Assembly (NCBI GenBank): GCA_009760855.2
Contig: WPIO01000138.1
Span: 62,001 to 126,000 of the forward strand
Length of the DNA stretch: 64,000 bases
Direction: 5' to 3'
From: Cristatella mucedo
Lineage: Eukaryota; Bryozoa; Phylactolaemata; Cristatellidae
How positions within the stretch are numbered: the stretch's first letter is position 1; each line of letters opens with the position of its first letter. Positions 23,871 to 33,090 of the stretch are shown here, one piece after another. Under the pieces are notes generated by a model. That model saw nothing but the letters and a program-made list of their open reading frames with translations. It was not told the origin of the DNA and searched no databases. Position numbers and translations under genes: made by a program.

Positions 23871-24522
23871 ATGGTTACCCTTGGCAATGGAACCCTAGTC
23901 AAATATTTAACTGAAGTGTTTTGAATGGAAGTTAATTGGGATACTTCACAATTAGATCCTAAATCTTGCTCAAAGAATTTCTTACAAGTAAGATCAGGGG
24001 GCTTTCTCCCGTCAATTCCAGAGCTCGTAGGTTTGATTGCTAGTATTATTGGGGGATTGGGACTGGCATAACAATAGCAGTTGCTGTAGCAGATCTAATA
24101 AAAAAGTTAATTGATACTGCAATGTTTTCTGCTAAATCACCTCCAACGAAAACCCACGAGCCACGAATGAATGCATTAACTTTGCAAAGTGAAAGACTTA
24201 CAAATGCAATAAATGACTTAAAGAAAATGGTAAAAGCAATTGATCGTGGAATATATATTGATCTTAGTGGTAAAGTTTAGATTGAAGTAATAACAAATCG
24301 TTTAGATTATCCAGATAAAGGTCGAGATTTAGTAGAGAAAGGAGGTGTTGATTTCTCACCAGAATTAAAAAAAGATAATAAACAAGTAGAAGCTTCATCA
24401 GCTGGCGGGAAGAAAACTTGTAATTATTGTCTAGCCCTTATGCGCAAGGTGTAAGTCCAGAACAAATTGATAAAGAATTTTAAAATGTGTTACTTGAACT
24501 GAAACAACATTGTAGCAATTAG
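23871..24522 (+). pseudogene. PX-like hydrophobic minor virion protein
   Basis: Starts MVTLGNGTLVKYLTEVF, then a TGA, MEVNWDTSQLD, and the block VRSGGFLPSIPELVGLIASI. After a one-base shift it continues ITIAVAVADLIKKLIDTA, LTLQSERLTNAINDLKKM and SGGKKTC-type sequence. A further shift near 24,440 leads to GVSPEQIDKEF and the TAG at 24,520-24,522. A SGGFLP motif followed by a hydrophobic Gly/Ala/Ile helix is typical of adenovirus PX/pVI-like proteins reported in adintoviruses, which help in capsid and membrane interaction. The assignment rests on this motif and on the neighbouring PLA2 gene, so it is tentative. Its stop overlaps that of the converging HNH gene by two bases. Confidence 0.5.
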
Positions 24523-25110
24523 TTCTCGGTGTATCTAACTAATTTGTTATCTTCATCTAAACAATAAGTAAAGTTTAGTCTTACAAATTCTAGACGATTC
24601 TTTATCGCTGCTAAGTCATGAGCAGTTGCTCCATCTTTCTCATTATCAAAAAGTCCTAAATGCTTCTTTTCTCCATTTATCCTAATTTGAGCTTGCCATT
24701 TATTTGATTTTATCTGCCAACTCATACCAATAAATTTAGACGATAAATCTTCTCTTTTTGGTTTGTTCATTATGTTTTCAGAATGACTAGCAAGTCTTAA
24801 ATTAGTTAATTTATTATCAGTCTTGTCCAAGTTAATGTGATCTATTTCTTGTAAAGGCATTTCATTATTACGAATAAGCCAAGCAAGTCTATGTGCGAGA
24901 TACAACTTTCTATCAATTGAAATGACTCTATAAACACGATTATTAATTGTTCCTGCTTCTTCTCCAGCTCTTGCAGTTCCTCCACGATTAGTTTTATGAG
25001 TAAACTTGCTGGTGAAAGCGTTGTAGGCTAACAATTGCATTACTCTCTCTCTCTCTCTCTCTAAACTCTTTAACATTATCAACACTAGTACAATCTTCAC
25101 TATCAGATAT
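24519..25110 (-). pseudogene. HNH endonuclease with AP2-type DNA-binding domain
   Basis: From about 25,020 down the frame is open to TAA at 24,519. It shows RVYRVISIDRKLYLAHRLAW, then the HNH core EIDHINLDKTDNKLTNLRL followed by SHSENIMNK, then an AP2-like segment GMSWQIKSNKWQAQI and HLGLFDNEKDGATAHDLAA. This is the two-domain form of HNH homing endonucleases found in phages and large DNA viruses; it would cut DNA at a specific site. The core residues DH..N..N..H are present. Only the N-terminus is broken: a GA dinucleotide run (25,041-25,062) has slipped frame, and the start codon after the leader motif reads ATA at 25,110. It sits between virion genes and may be a selfish passenger. Confidence 0.8.
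25041..25062. repeat. TC/GA dinucleotide run
   Basis: About ten CT repeats within the N-terminal coding part of the HNH gene, where length change breaks its frame. Confidence 0.9.
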
Positions 25111-25112
25111 TT

Positions 25113-25117
25113 CTATA
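25113..25117 (-). promoter_or_regulatory. TATAG pre-start motif, HNH gene
   Basis: Minus-strand TATAGAA followed by ATATCTGATAG, where ATA stands at the expected start codon position. Confidence 0.45.
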
Positions 25118-25151
25118 TATTATTTTTATATGTTTACACTATTTTATTGTA

Positions 25152-25156
25152 TATAG
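25152..25156 (+). promoter_or_regulatory. TATAG pre-ATG motif, PLA2 gene
   Basis: TATAGAAA directly before ATG at 25,160. It lies 35 bases from the divergent motif of the HNH gene, so the two genes share one short bidirectional control region. Confidence 0.65.
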
Positions 25157-25159
25157 AAA

Positions 25160-26018
25160 ATGAGTTATCAAGAAGTGAAATTATCATTGTCAGATCATCA
25201 ACTAAAATTAATAGTGAAATTATCATTGTCAGATCATCAACTAAAATTAATTCATAGTTCAAATGAACCAATTTCAGTAAGATTGAAACATTCTAATCTT
25301 TCTGGAAGTATTCCAATTTAGTCACTAATACACAACTAAAAATAATAGAAAAAAGTTAAAGTCCAAGTAAAGGGTTACAACTTAATCTTTCTCTTAAACA
25401 ATTGAAACAAAATAGAAAAATTGGAAGTGGCATCGTAGACATAATAGACAAATTATCTGGTGGAAGAGGTTTTCATCTTCCTATTCCTAAAGGTGTTAAA
25501 TCTGAAATGTTCCAAATGGTTCTTTTAACAATACTGGGAAATATTCTTATGCTGGACCTGGGAGAAAGTTTAATCAAAGAATGGTTGAATCTTATGTTGG
25601 TGTTAATGATTTAGATGCTAGGGCTTCAATTCACAACCACACATATAATGAAACAAGTAATTTACCAGAACCAAAGACAACAGAAATAAGAAGTTTATCA
25701 GATATGGTTTCAGCAGAGTCAGCAGCTCGTATTTATCTTGATCCTAAACAACCGGCTTATGTTCGTAATGACGCAAAAACTGTGGCAGCAATTATGACAG
25801 CAAAAAGTCTTTTAGGTCTTGGTATAGATGCTTTTATTCTTGAGAGTAAATTTGCAATTTATTTCTTAAAAGACATATTAAGCAATCTAACAAGTATAAG
25901 TAAAATAACTAATAATGCTAAAACTTTAGTTGACAAGAAGTTATCTATAAGTAAAAAAATTATATCATCTATTTTTTCTTTTGTTTTATGTTTATCAACT
26001 TTTGTTTTATATATCTAA
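25160..26018 (+). pseudogene. PLA2-domain protein (parvovirus VP1/adintovirus-type)
   Basis: Starts MSYQEVKLSLSDHQLK. After two indels and stops it reads QLNLSLKQLKQNRK, GSGIVDIIDKLSGGRGFHLP, then the calcium-loop motif YSYAGPG (25,544-25,564) and, about 20 residues on, the helix LDARASIHNHTYNE. In secreted-type PLA2 domains of parvoviral capsids this is Y.GPG...D..A..HD..Y and lets the particle leave endosomes. Here the Asp after the catalytic His is Asn (AAC), so activity was probably lost. The C-terminus (LGLGIDAFILESKFAIYFL to IFSFVLCLSTFVLYI) is hydrophobic. It ends at TAA 26,016-26,018, overlapping the stop of the converging gene. The N-terminal 13 codons are duplicated in frame (25,175-25,252). 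Confidence 0.72.
25175..25252. repeat. 39-bp in-frame tandem duplication
   Basis: gtgaaattatcattgtcaga... occurs at 25,175 and again at 25,214. It is identical over almost the entire unit and adds 13 codons to the PLA2-protein N-terminus. Confidence 0.9.
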
Positions 26019-26499
26019 TGATCTACAGGATTGAATTTATCCTGTCATTGTTTTTTATATATATTATAAACTTTAACTTGATCAATCTTCAATTTAAAAT
26101 TAATTCTTTCTTCAAAATTATAAACTTCTTTAGTAATATATGATCCATCTAGAATTTCACTAACAGCAAAGTCATTTCCAAACTTTTGAATTATTTCAGC
26201 AACACTTGTAAATTTGATTTGTTTGTTCTTTTGATCAGAGAAGATACTTGGTTTATTACCAAATGCAATTCTAATACCAATAGTTTAACTTATAAAACTT
26301 CCACTGTATTCAAGTCTCACACTTGCCCTATTATGAATATCTTTAAATACAGGTTTCATATCTTCTGTAATATACAATCATGCATTGAAGTAAGGCTTCG
26401 AATCTTTACTAATTTTCTCTTCAATGTGAATATGTGCTTGTTTTTCTTTAGGAATTACGACTGCAGCATTTTCAAATACAACGAATTTTTTATTCTCAT
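26015..26499 (-). pseudogene. Unrecognised ~150-residue protein
   Basis: ATG at 26,499 follows TATAGAAATA on the minus strand. After an early one-base slip in an A run it reads FVVFENAAVVIPKEKQAHIH, then SKPYFNA, a TGA, LYITEDMKPVFKDIHNRASV and YSGSFIS, a TAA, IGIRIAFGNKPSIFSDQ, SVAEIIQKFGNDFAVSEILD and FEERINFKLKIDQVKVYNI. It ends at TGA 26,045-26,047; if that TGA is itself a mutation, the frame ends at TAG 26,015-26,017, overlapping the stop of the PLA2 gene. Beta-rich, no family recognised. Confidence 0.5.
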
Positions 26500-26504
26500 T
26501 ATTT

Positions 26505-26509
26505 CTATA
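26505..26509 (-). promoter_or_regulatory. TATAG pre-ATG motif, minus strand
   Basis: Reverse-strand TATAGAAATA before ATG at 26,499, showing that the motif belongs to genes on either strand. Confidence 0.6.
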
Positions 26510-26531
26510 CAAGGGAATGAAAATGTTTAAA

Positions 26532-27277
26532 CTAAATTAATAATTCCATTGTCGATCCAAAATCTGATTCTTGCATCAATTTTAAGAAGATTAGACACCT
26601 TCTTCCACTTTCCGTTTGATCATATTCTTGTAACTTAAACGTCTGAAATGTTGGTATAACACCAAAATATTTTATAACTTCAGGCATTGGTGGCAAACCA
26701 AATGAATCAAAGTAAAAACATTTGTTTCCTTTTTTTGTAAGTGCTACCCAATGATATATTGCTTTTTGTGAATCACCAGTATTACAAATAAGACATTCAT
26801 TTCTTAATGGTTTGTTAGTTCATCTCTTCCAAAGACAGCTCTAAAATTCTTTATATCTAATTATTTTATATAACTATTTTTTTCTATATCAGTCAAAGGT
26901 GATGCTTTTACTTTTTTTTAATTGTTCAATAGTCTTTTTTAGTTCTGCAATCATTTGTTCTTTATCAGCACATCCACCATATCTATCTTTACTAGCTGAG
27001 AAATGTTTACTAAGTTCATTTGATATTGCCGCAAATAAAGCAGGAGTTGGAACAGATGAACCTTTGTGTAGTATTCCACCTGAACCAGATTTGTTTGGTA
27101 TTCTACCCGAACCAACTGTCATTGTATCAGATCTCAATTTAACAAACTTTGACTTCTTAATACTACAAAGAGTACAAATACCTTTGACTAGACCTCTTAA
27201 TACTTGTGTCCTATCTACTTCTACATATTCTTCATGGAGTGTATTAGTTTTTTCCACTTCAAACAATATATTTCCAT
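26532..27277 (-). pseudogene. PRO: Adenain-like cysteine protease (virion maturation protease)
   Basis: The N-terminal part (MFEVEKTN-frame, 27,266-26,889) is a linker ending in a coiled-coil-like EQMIAELKKTIEQLKK. After a one-base slip in an A run it reads SPLTDIEKNSYIK, a TAA, LDIKNFRAVFGRDELTN, then (another slip) PLRNECLICNTGDSQ, the catalytic-His block YHWVALTKKGNK, CFYFDSFGLPPMPEV (catalytic acidic region) and QTESGRRCLIFLK. The family normally has the nucleophilic Cys in the S-x-C-G-x-x-C-L block; here it is Ser (AGT), one base from Cys. The protease would process capsid precursors. Two indels and one stop make it inactive. It ends at TAG 26,532. ATG at 27,277 diverges from the ATPase gene with 21 bases between starts. 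Confidence 0.82.
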
Positions 27278-27288
27278 ACCAATTATAA

Positions 27289-27293
27289 TATAG
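27289..27293 (+). promoter_or_regulatory. TATAG pre-ATG motif, ATPase gene
   Basis: TATAGAAAAA before ATG at 27,299, inside a 21-bp divergent spacer shared with the protease gene. Confidence 0.65.
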
Positions 27294-27298
27294 AAAAA

Positions 27299-27967
27299 AT
27301 GTCTTTGCAAGTTAAGCCATTCAATTTTGGACAAGATGTAGATACAGGACATAAAGAACCATTACCTAAAGTACCAATTAGATCATTAGTTCTTGGACCT
27401 AGTGGAACAGGTACATCTCAGTTAGTAATGAATTGGATATTTTATGGAAAACATAATTATGATACTTGTACAATCATGGCTTCAAGTTTAGATCAAAAGT
27501 TATATCGCGGTCTTATGGCAATGACTAAAGAGAAACCTGCATTTGTTTGAGTTAATGGAATTGAGTTGATGCCAGAAGTTGATTTATATAAGAATTGTAA
27601 AAATGTTGTTGTACTAGATGACTTAATGACAGAAGATCAATCTAAGATCTTAGATTAATTTGCTAGAGGAAGACATAAAGGCTTTAATATATTTTATCTT
27701 GCTCAAGGTTGTACTAATATTCCTACAAGAGAAATAAGAAATGATATAAATATGATTATAAACTTTAAACAGACTAAAACTGATATAGAATATATTCGTG
27801 ATTCATATGTTGGTGATATTGATAAAAAGCAATTTAGAGAATGGGTAAATTCCTGTACAAGGAAAAGATATAGTTATTGTGTTATTGATCTAACTAAAAC
27901 TGAAGACGAAGGAAGATTTTGGTCTGTTGATAATACAGGTAAACAATTAATAACTATTTTTAATTGA
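27299..27967 (+). pseudogene. A32-like (FtsK/HerA) genome-packaging ATPase
   Basis: One frame throughout: MSLQVKPFNFGQDVDTGHKE, Walker A region LVLGPSGTGTSQLVMNW, Walker B NVVVLDDLMTE, then FARGRHKGFNIFYLAQG and REIRNDINMIINFKQTK. The RGRHK...YL.Q block and sensor-like R.N are typical of packaging ATPases of Polintons and virophages, which pump DNA into the capsid. The Walker A lysine is Thr (ACA), so ATP hydrolysis would be lost. TGA at 27,548-27,550 and TAA at 27,656-27,658 interrupt it. About 222 codons, the usual family length. TGA at 27,965-27,967 is followed at once by the next gene's leader. Confidence 0.88.
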
Positions 27968-27968
27968 A

Positions 27969-27973
27969 TATAG
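27969..27973 (+). promoter_or_regulatory. TATAG pre-ATG motif
   Basis: TATAGGAGAAA before ATG at 27,980. Confidence 0.6.
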
Positions 27974-27979
27974 GAGAAA

Positions 27980-29114
27980 ATGATTAACGTTAAAATATAT
28001 GCGAGTAAGAACAGACCCTACAGAGGAAGTGTTCAAGAAGCAAAAGATTTGGAAAATAAACTTATTAATTTTAGAAAAATTACGTGTTGCTCAAAATACT
28101 TGATAGTGCTCAAGAGATACAAAGAATTAAAGCAGAAATGCAAGCAAGAGATAGAGTTGAACATGAACTAAGTGATCGTGCTTTAGATAAATCAACTGAT
28201 AACTATGGTAATATTGTTATTAGTAAGTTAAAGACAATTAGACCTAATCTTGCAATTCAAATGGAACAACATGAAGAAATACAAAAAGCATTGGGTTATG
28301 ATGTTATTGAATATGGTGATAAACTAAAAAGTTTGATGAATAGTATGAATTTAGACTATAAAGACCAGTTTAAAAATATGATAGAATTTAAAGAAGAAAA
28401 AAAAAGTATTAGATGAAGCAAAGAGAGCTATTGAAGAGAAATCAGTACACCAGATATCTCAAGAGCATTTTCAAGAGCAGTTAATGCTTTCAATGAAAAG
28501 AATCCGAAAAAGCGCTGAATTTAATTAATGGTGCAATTACAAATGCTCCTAATGAAGAAACAATGAAATATCTTAAAGATACTGGACAATTTATTGCTGA
28601 AGTCCTTAATGTCAATCCTTCTAAAGGAACTAAAAAAGTAAAAAGAGTTAAAGCAACAGTTGAGACTCCAGTTGCTCAACCTCTTGCAATAGAAGCTCCT
28701 AAAAGTGAGAAAGAAGTAATTCTTAGTATTACTAAAGGCAAGATGAGTAAAAAGTTGAGAGAATCAATAGATAGTCTTAATGAAGGTAACAGAGAGTTGT
28801 ATGAAGGAGGTGTTTTCAATATTTATACCAAAGTATATTCTAAACCAAACAAATCACTTAATGAAAGTAAGATTGTTGATTAACTTGGAGATAAATTCAA
28901 TCCAAAACAAGGACAAGGAATAGAGATAGTTCCATTATTTGCAAAATCTGAAAAAGAAGTACTTGATAAACTTGATCCATGGTTAAGTGAACTTGCAGCT
29001 GGAAATAGAGGTGTGACACCTTCAATCAGTGCAGCTCTTGATTACCTTGCTTCATCTCGAAAAACACCAAACAAATATGTTGCAAGGATAAAAAATCTTG
29101 TATTTAATATATAG
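27980..29114 (+). pseudogene. Long helical virion-associated protein, unrecognised
   Basis: Starts MINVKIYASKNRPYRGSVQE. After a one-base shift near 28,085 it continues SAQEIQRIKAEMQARDRVEHE, YGNIVISKLKTIRPNLAI and NSMNLDYKDQFKNMIEFKEE. More shifts follow near 28,405, 28,436 and 28,515, then TMKYLKDTGQFIAEVLNVNP, SEKEVILSITKGKMSKKLRE, GGVFNIYTKVYSKPNK, a TAA, and a clean tail to TAG 29,112-29,114. About 375 residues, highly charged, partly coiled-coil. It sits between ATPase and minor capsid genes, so a structural or assembly role is likely, but I do not recognise the family. Confidence 0.5.
29110..29114 (+). promoter_or_regulatory. TATAG motif overlapping a stop codon
   Basis: The TAG stop of the preceding frame is part of TATATAGAAACG, the leader of the next gene, whose start codon is not preserved. 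Confidence 0.5.
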
Positions 29115-29119
29115 AAACG

Positions 29120-29992
29120 AGTGACTTGGTAAAAATTGCTAGTGATATGTTAAAGAATCTTGAAAGTATTAGAAAAACTAGTCAAGCAAGTACATATGGA
29201 TTTGTTTTCAAAATAACGGGAACTACTAATCCAATCAGAGCTAGGGTTAATACACCAATATTACTAAGAGGTAAAAACTGTAAGATCCGTTTTAAGAAAT
29301 TTGCAGCAACTAATTCTATTAGAAATATAAAGGAAACTAATAATACTTTTGTTTATAGAGTTAGTGGTGGCTCAGAACAAACTGTAACATTAAGTCCTGG
29401 ATTATATGGTGGTGTAACAGATGATATAAATGTTGGAATTGCTGACACAATTAATAATTCAATTACACAATCTGGAGCAACAACTGACAAGTTTCAAATG
29501 GAACTTGATAGTGCTACTTCAAGATCATGGATTAAATTACCTGTTGGTTGGAGTCGTCTTGCAAGTAAATCTTCTATTTCTACTATATTAGGATTTGCTG
29601 CTGCTGCTTATATTTGTTTATATATGTATTATATATGTCTTTCTGCCGCTGACTTTGCTAAGATGTACCCTGATATTACGCCAGTTGTTTGTACGCCTAA
29701 TACTAAGGTTGATTCTGAGAATATAGTGTATGCTAGTAATATTGATTTTATAGTTGTAAATTGCAACATGGTTGCAAGTGGAACTAGTTTTATAAATGGA
29801 AAATAATCACAAGTATTAGCTAGTTTTCTGTATGATGCTTATCCATGAAATCTAATGGTTTATGAACCAAAAACAATTGAATATCGTAATGTTGGTAATG
29901 ATTCTTTCTCTGATATAGTAATTACTATTACTGATCAAAAACAAAATACAATAGATTTTAATTCCAAAAATATTACGGTTGCTATAAAATAA
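29120..29992 (+). pseudogene. Minor capsid (penton-like) protein 1
   Basis: One frame with a TAA after FINGK and a TGA in the tail. Blocks: SDMLKNLESIRKTSQAST, VNTPILLRGKNCKIRFKKFA, VTLSPGLYGGVTDDINVGI, SSISTILGFAA, YEPKTIEYRNVGNDSFSDIV, ITDQKQNTIDF, ITVAIK. The 'spG.Y...' plus 'LGF' arrangement and an I.D..N..IDF tail are seen in the small capsid proteins of Polintons. The gene at 30,018 shares them. No ATG is preserved; the first codon could be near 29,120. A low-complexity AYICLYMYYICL stretch near 29,610 looks inserted. It ends at TAA 29,990-29,992. Confidence 0.6.
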
Positions 29993-30017
29993 AATTCTTG
30001 AAGTTTAATAGTGAAAA

Positions 30018-30608
30018 ATGTCAATAGGATTAACTGAAACTAGTAGTTCAGAATCAAAAACATTATATCCACCGATTTTGTTAGGATCTGATTCAGTTTA
30101 TAATAACATTGGATTACGTCGAGTAGAATTTACTTATACTAGTAAAGTAGCATTAAATATACTTAAAGATATAAATGATAAACTTTGGTTTAAGTGGTCA
30201 GTGACAGATGCATCACCTGCTTATATCACAATTGCTCCTGGATATTATGATTCAAATAAAGTAACAGCTGCATTAAATAGAGGACTATCAGAACCTCAAC
30301 CAAAAACTATTGTTGCTCCAAATGGTTCAACAACGACGTCAACTGTTAGTGTTTTTTATGATACAACTAAAAGAAATAGTTCAGGTATAAAATTTAGTGT
30401 TGATACAGATTATAGAATACTTATGCAAATAGTTGGGGAATTCGTTGTTCTACTTGGAAGCAATTATAATATTTCTGTGAATTCAATTAGTGATACTCTT
30501 GGTTTTAATTCAAATCAACAAGGAACATTTGATTCTGCTCTTGTAGGTGGAAGACCATATGAAGCAATAGAGAAAGCAATGTACTTTGCAGGAGTCTTTA
30601 AAGCATAG
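30018..30608 (+). CDS. Minor capsid (penton-like) protein 2, intact
   Basis: The longest undamaged early-to-late gene of the element: 196 residues from ATG 30,018 (after AATAGTGAAAA) to TAG 30,606-30,608. It begins MSIGLTETSSSESKTLYPP and has GLRRVEFTYTSKVALN, IAPGYYDSNKVTAALNRGL and ISVNSISDTLGFNSNQQG. The IAPGYY and LGF blocks parallel LSPGLY and LGF in the preceding gene, so the two are probably diverged paralogues. Predicted beta-rich. In Polintons a single-jelly-roll penton is expected next to the major capsid gene, which fits this place, but neither product can be called penton with certainty. Confidence 0.62.
   Translation: MSIGLTETSSSESKTLYPPILLGSDSVYNNIGLRRVEFTYTSKVALNILKDINDKLWFKWSVTDASPAYITIAPGYYDSNKVTAALNRGLSEPQPKTIVAPNGSTTTSTVSVFYDTTKRNSSGIKFSVDTDYRILMQIVGEFVVLLGSNYNISVNSISDTLGFNSNQQGTFDSALVGGRPYEAIEKAMYFAGVFKA
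30604..30608 (+). promoter_or_regulatory. CATAG variant of the pre-ATG motif
   Basis: CATAGAAGAAA before ATG at 30,615. Its TAG is also the stop of the preceding gene, the same stop-leader overlap as at 29,112. Confidence 0.45.
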
Positions 30609-30614
30609 AAGAAA

Positions 30615-30918
30615 ATGTTATTGCCAGAAAATAAAGGAATACGATGGATAAGTGTTGATTGTGATTTAGTCGATCCTTTTAAGAATTATGTAGAAAGAAA
30701 AAATAGATTCTTGAGCAATGTTCTTCTTTATATATTATAGATATTGATGATGTTAGTCTAGGCGAAAAGGTTGATCTGCATATTGATAATGTATTATATT
30801 TACCAACACGTGGAGATGTAGATGGAATAAGTAGTTTTAGATAAGTTTAACAGATCAAAATGGATATCCTGTTTCAATTATAAGTGATGTAGTTGAAACA
30901 ATAGAAATTTCAAAGTAA
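30615..30918 (+). pseudogene. Small virion-type protein, unrecognised
   Basis: MLLPENKGIRWISVDCDLVD and FKNYVERKNRF. A shift near 30,725 leads to IDIDDVSLGEKVDLHIDNVL, and a second near 30,841 to LTDQNGYPVSIISDVVE, ending TAA 30,916-30,918. The tail LTDQNG.PVS resembles the ITDQK..TIDF tail of minor capsid protein 1, so it may be a third member of the minor capsid set. About 100 residues. Confidence 0.45.
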
Positions 30919-30923
30919 TATAG
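30919..30923 (+). promoter_or_regulatory. TATAG pre-ATG motif
   Basis: TATAGAGCA before ATG at 30,928. Confidence 0.6.
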
Positions 30924-30927
30924 AGCA

Positions 30928-31529
30928 ATGGGTAGCTGTGCAAGAGTCGGTCATCATAAAAGACATGGAGGTAAATATCGAGGATCTGGAGTAAAGTTTG
31001 ATAATGCTCTTGATATCTTAAATAAAGTTGTAGGTACTACACGTAAAGCTGTAGATGCCGGATTATCAATTGCAAATAGAGGTACTGAAATGCATCAAGC
31101 AAGAAAACTAACTGAACTTCAAACTAAAAGAGAAAAGATAGATCAAGATTATGTTGTCAAACAAAGAGAAATGTAAGATAAACTTGAAGAAGAAAAAAGA
31201 AAGAAAGATTTTGAATATGAGCTAGAAAAGAAAAGACGAAGAATATGACAGAAAGATGAAAGAGATGGATCTTAAAATGAAAGAAGTTATGCTTGAAAAG
31301 GTTACTAAGAAAAAATCTAAAAAAAAGTAGAAAGGCAAAGATAGAGGAAGAAGATCAAAAAGTACAAGAGTATGCAGAGACTCTTAAAGAGAATGATCGT
31401 AAAGCATATAAAGAAATAGGGAAAGTAATTAATTATAACGCTGTTGTTCCCTATGTTAGTCCTAGGATTGATACTTATAGTGGAAACATGTAGAAAAGAT
31501 TAGGTGCTGGATTACATATTCAAAAATAA
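30928..31529 (+). pseudogene. Coiled-coil protein preceding the major capsid gene
   Basis: MGSCARVGHHKRHGGKYRGSG gives a His/Gly/Lys-rich head. Then LNKVVGTTRKAVDAGLSIAN, LTELQTKREKIDQDY, a TAA, a long Lys/Glu coiled coil broken by two indels, then EEDQKVQEYAETLKENDRK, YNAVVPYVSPRIDTYSGNM, a TAG, RLGAGLHIQK and TAA 31,527-31,529. About 200 residues. The basic head and charged coil suggest a scaffold or DNA-contacting internal protein. No family recognised. Confidence 0.5.
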
Positions 31530-31544
31530 AATTTTAGTTTTTTA

Positions 31545-31549
31545 TATAG
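31545..31549 (+). promoter_or_regulatory. TATAG pre-ATG motif, major capsid gene
   Basis: TATAGAGAAGAA before ATG at 31,557. Confidence 0.65.
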
Positions 31550-31556
31550 AGAAGAA

Positions 31557-32993
31557 ATGGCAAGTGCACCTACCGATACTATACTCGAACTTGGAGATCC
31601 CGAGTTTCCTTACTATAAACTTAGAGATTATCAATTTAGAGAGTTTAATCAAGTTAATGGAAATGAGACTGATAATCTTACTAGTAAATTAATTTGTTTT
31701 CTGGTGAACAACAAACGTGCTATGTTCTATCTGACGGTTATCTTTTACTTGAAGGACAAATACAAGTCCAGACTGCAGCTAATGGAGCTTTTGCTACTCC
31801 TCATAAAAATCTTGCATTCAGTCTTTTTAATAATGCTGGTGCATGGATGTTTAGTAGTATGAGAGTTAGACTTGGCACTGAAGAGATTGAAAGCTTCCCA
31901 CTAAAAGGAGTTGGAAGTGTATCAAAATTAATGGGACTTCTATGTTACCCAAATGAATATAACAGAACTGAAGGTCCTGCTAGAGGATGGAGAATAGATG
32001 AAGCAGCTGGAATTGACGATTTAGCTGGATGTCTTACTTCTTAGGTTAGCCCTAATGCTGCTAGAGCTAGTGCTTCAAAAACTGGATATGTAGTTAGAAG
32101 AGGAATTATAAATAACACTATTGATGAGGTCAGAAATTTTAGTATTGCTTTGCCTCTAGCATGAATCTCTGGTTTTTGTGCTGATATAAATAAAGTTCTT
32201 TATAATATTCCATTTAGACTTGAAATGACTCGTGTTGGTGGATTGATAGAGATATTATTTTTACTGGAACAAGTGGAGGTGCAAATTATCAAATTAATGC
32301 AGTGGCTTCGAGTGGAACTGGTTCTGTTGCTATTGGTAATGGACAAGGTGTTTATACTGCTCTCAGAACTGCAATGTCAAAAATGAGACTTGTTGTACCA
32401 TGTGTAACACCAAAAGTTAGTATTCAAAGAGCACTTGCAGATATTTCAAGTGAGAAATCAAAGAAAATTAGATTAATTACAGAGTTAGACGTTATGAAAA
32501 TAATACTTTAAATACTTTCAATCAAAATCTTAGATTTACTAAAACCTTATCAGTTCAAAATGCAATTGATAAAGTTAGATGGTTGATCATTGCTGCTCAA
32601 AATGCTAATAAATATGATAGTTACACAGGTAACCCTTGTACTTACAATCATTGTGATATTAAAAGTGTTTCAGTTCTTGCTAATGGATCTAAGCAATATC
32701 CTGCTGTTCCAAGATCTAGTGAACCTAAAAAAGGTAAGCATGCACCAGCCTATATGGATTTCACGACTTTCAGAAAACAATATCTTGGTATGAATGAACT
32801 TGCTATTCTAACTGGTGTTCCTTTCTCAGAATGGATGTCACTTTATCCTATTCATATTGTAGACTTGCATAATAATGATGAACCTCTTAGAGTTACTTCT
32901 AGACTTGATGTAACTGTTAAATTCATTAGTGCTGTACCTGCTGGAACCACATTGCTAGTCCACTATTTGACTATTTGCGAGAATACTGCTTAA
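31557..32993 (+). pseudogene. MCP: Major capsid protein (double jelly-roll)
   Basis: Starts MASAPTDTILELGDPEFPYY and shifts frame near 31,695 to SDGYLLLEGQIQVQTAANG, FSLFNNAGAWMFSSMRVRLG, IESFPLKGVGSVSKLMGLL and ARGWRIDEAA. It is interrupted by a TAG, continues NAARASASKTGYVVRRG and IALPLA, a TGA, ISGFCADINKVLYNIPFRLEM, then shifts near 32,240 and 32,490 to FTKTLSVQNAIDKVRWLIIA, MSLYPIHIVDLHNND and VTVKFISAVPAGTTL, ending at TAA 32,991-32,993. About 478 codons, the usual size for Polinton capsid proteins. IPL..IFGF-like and LYNIPFRLEMTR blocks and a C-terminal DVTV.F....P..T jelly-roll end fit this family. It would form the hexon-like capsomers. Confidence 0.8.
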
Positions 32994-33090
32994 CTAACTT
33001 CTAATGGAAATGGTAGAAATTTCACTTATAGCAAGGGGAATATGGTGTATGACGGTAAAGATTTTTATAAAACTATAATGCTAAAACATA

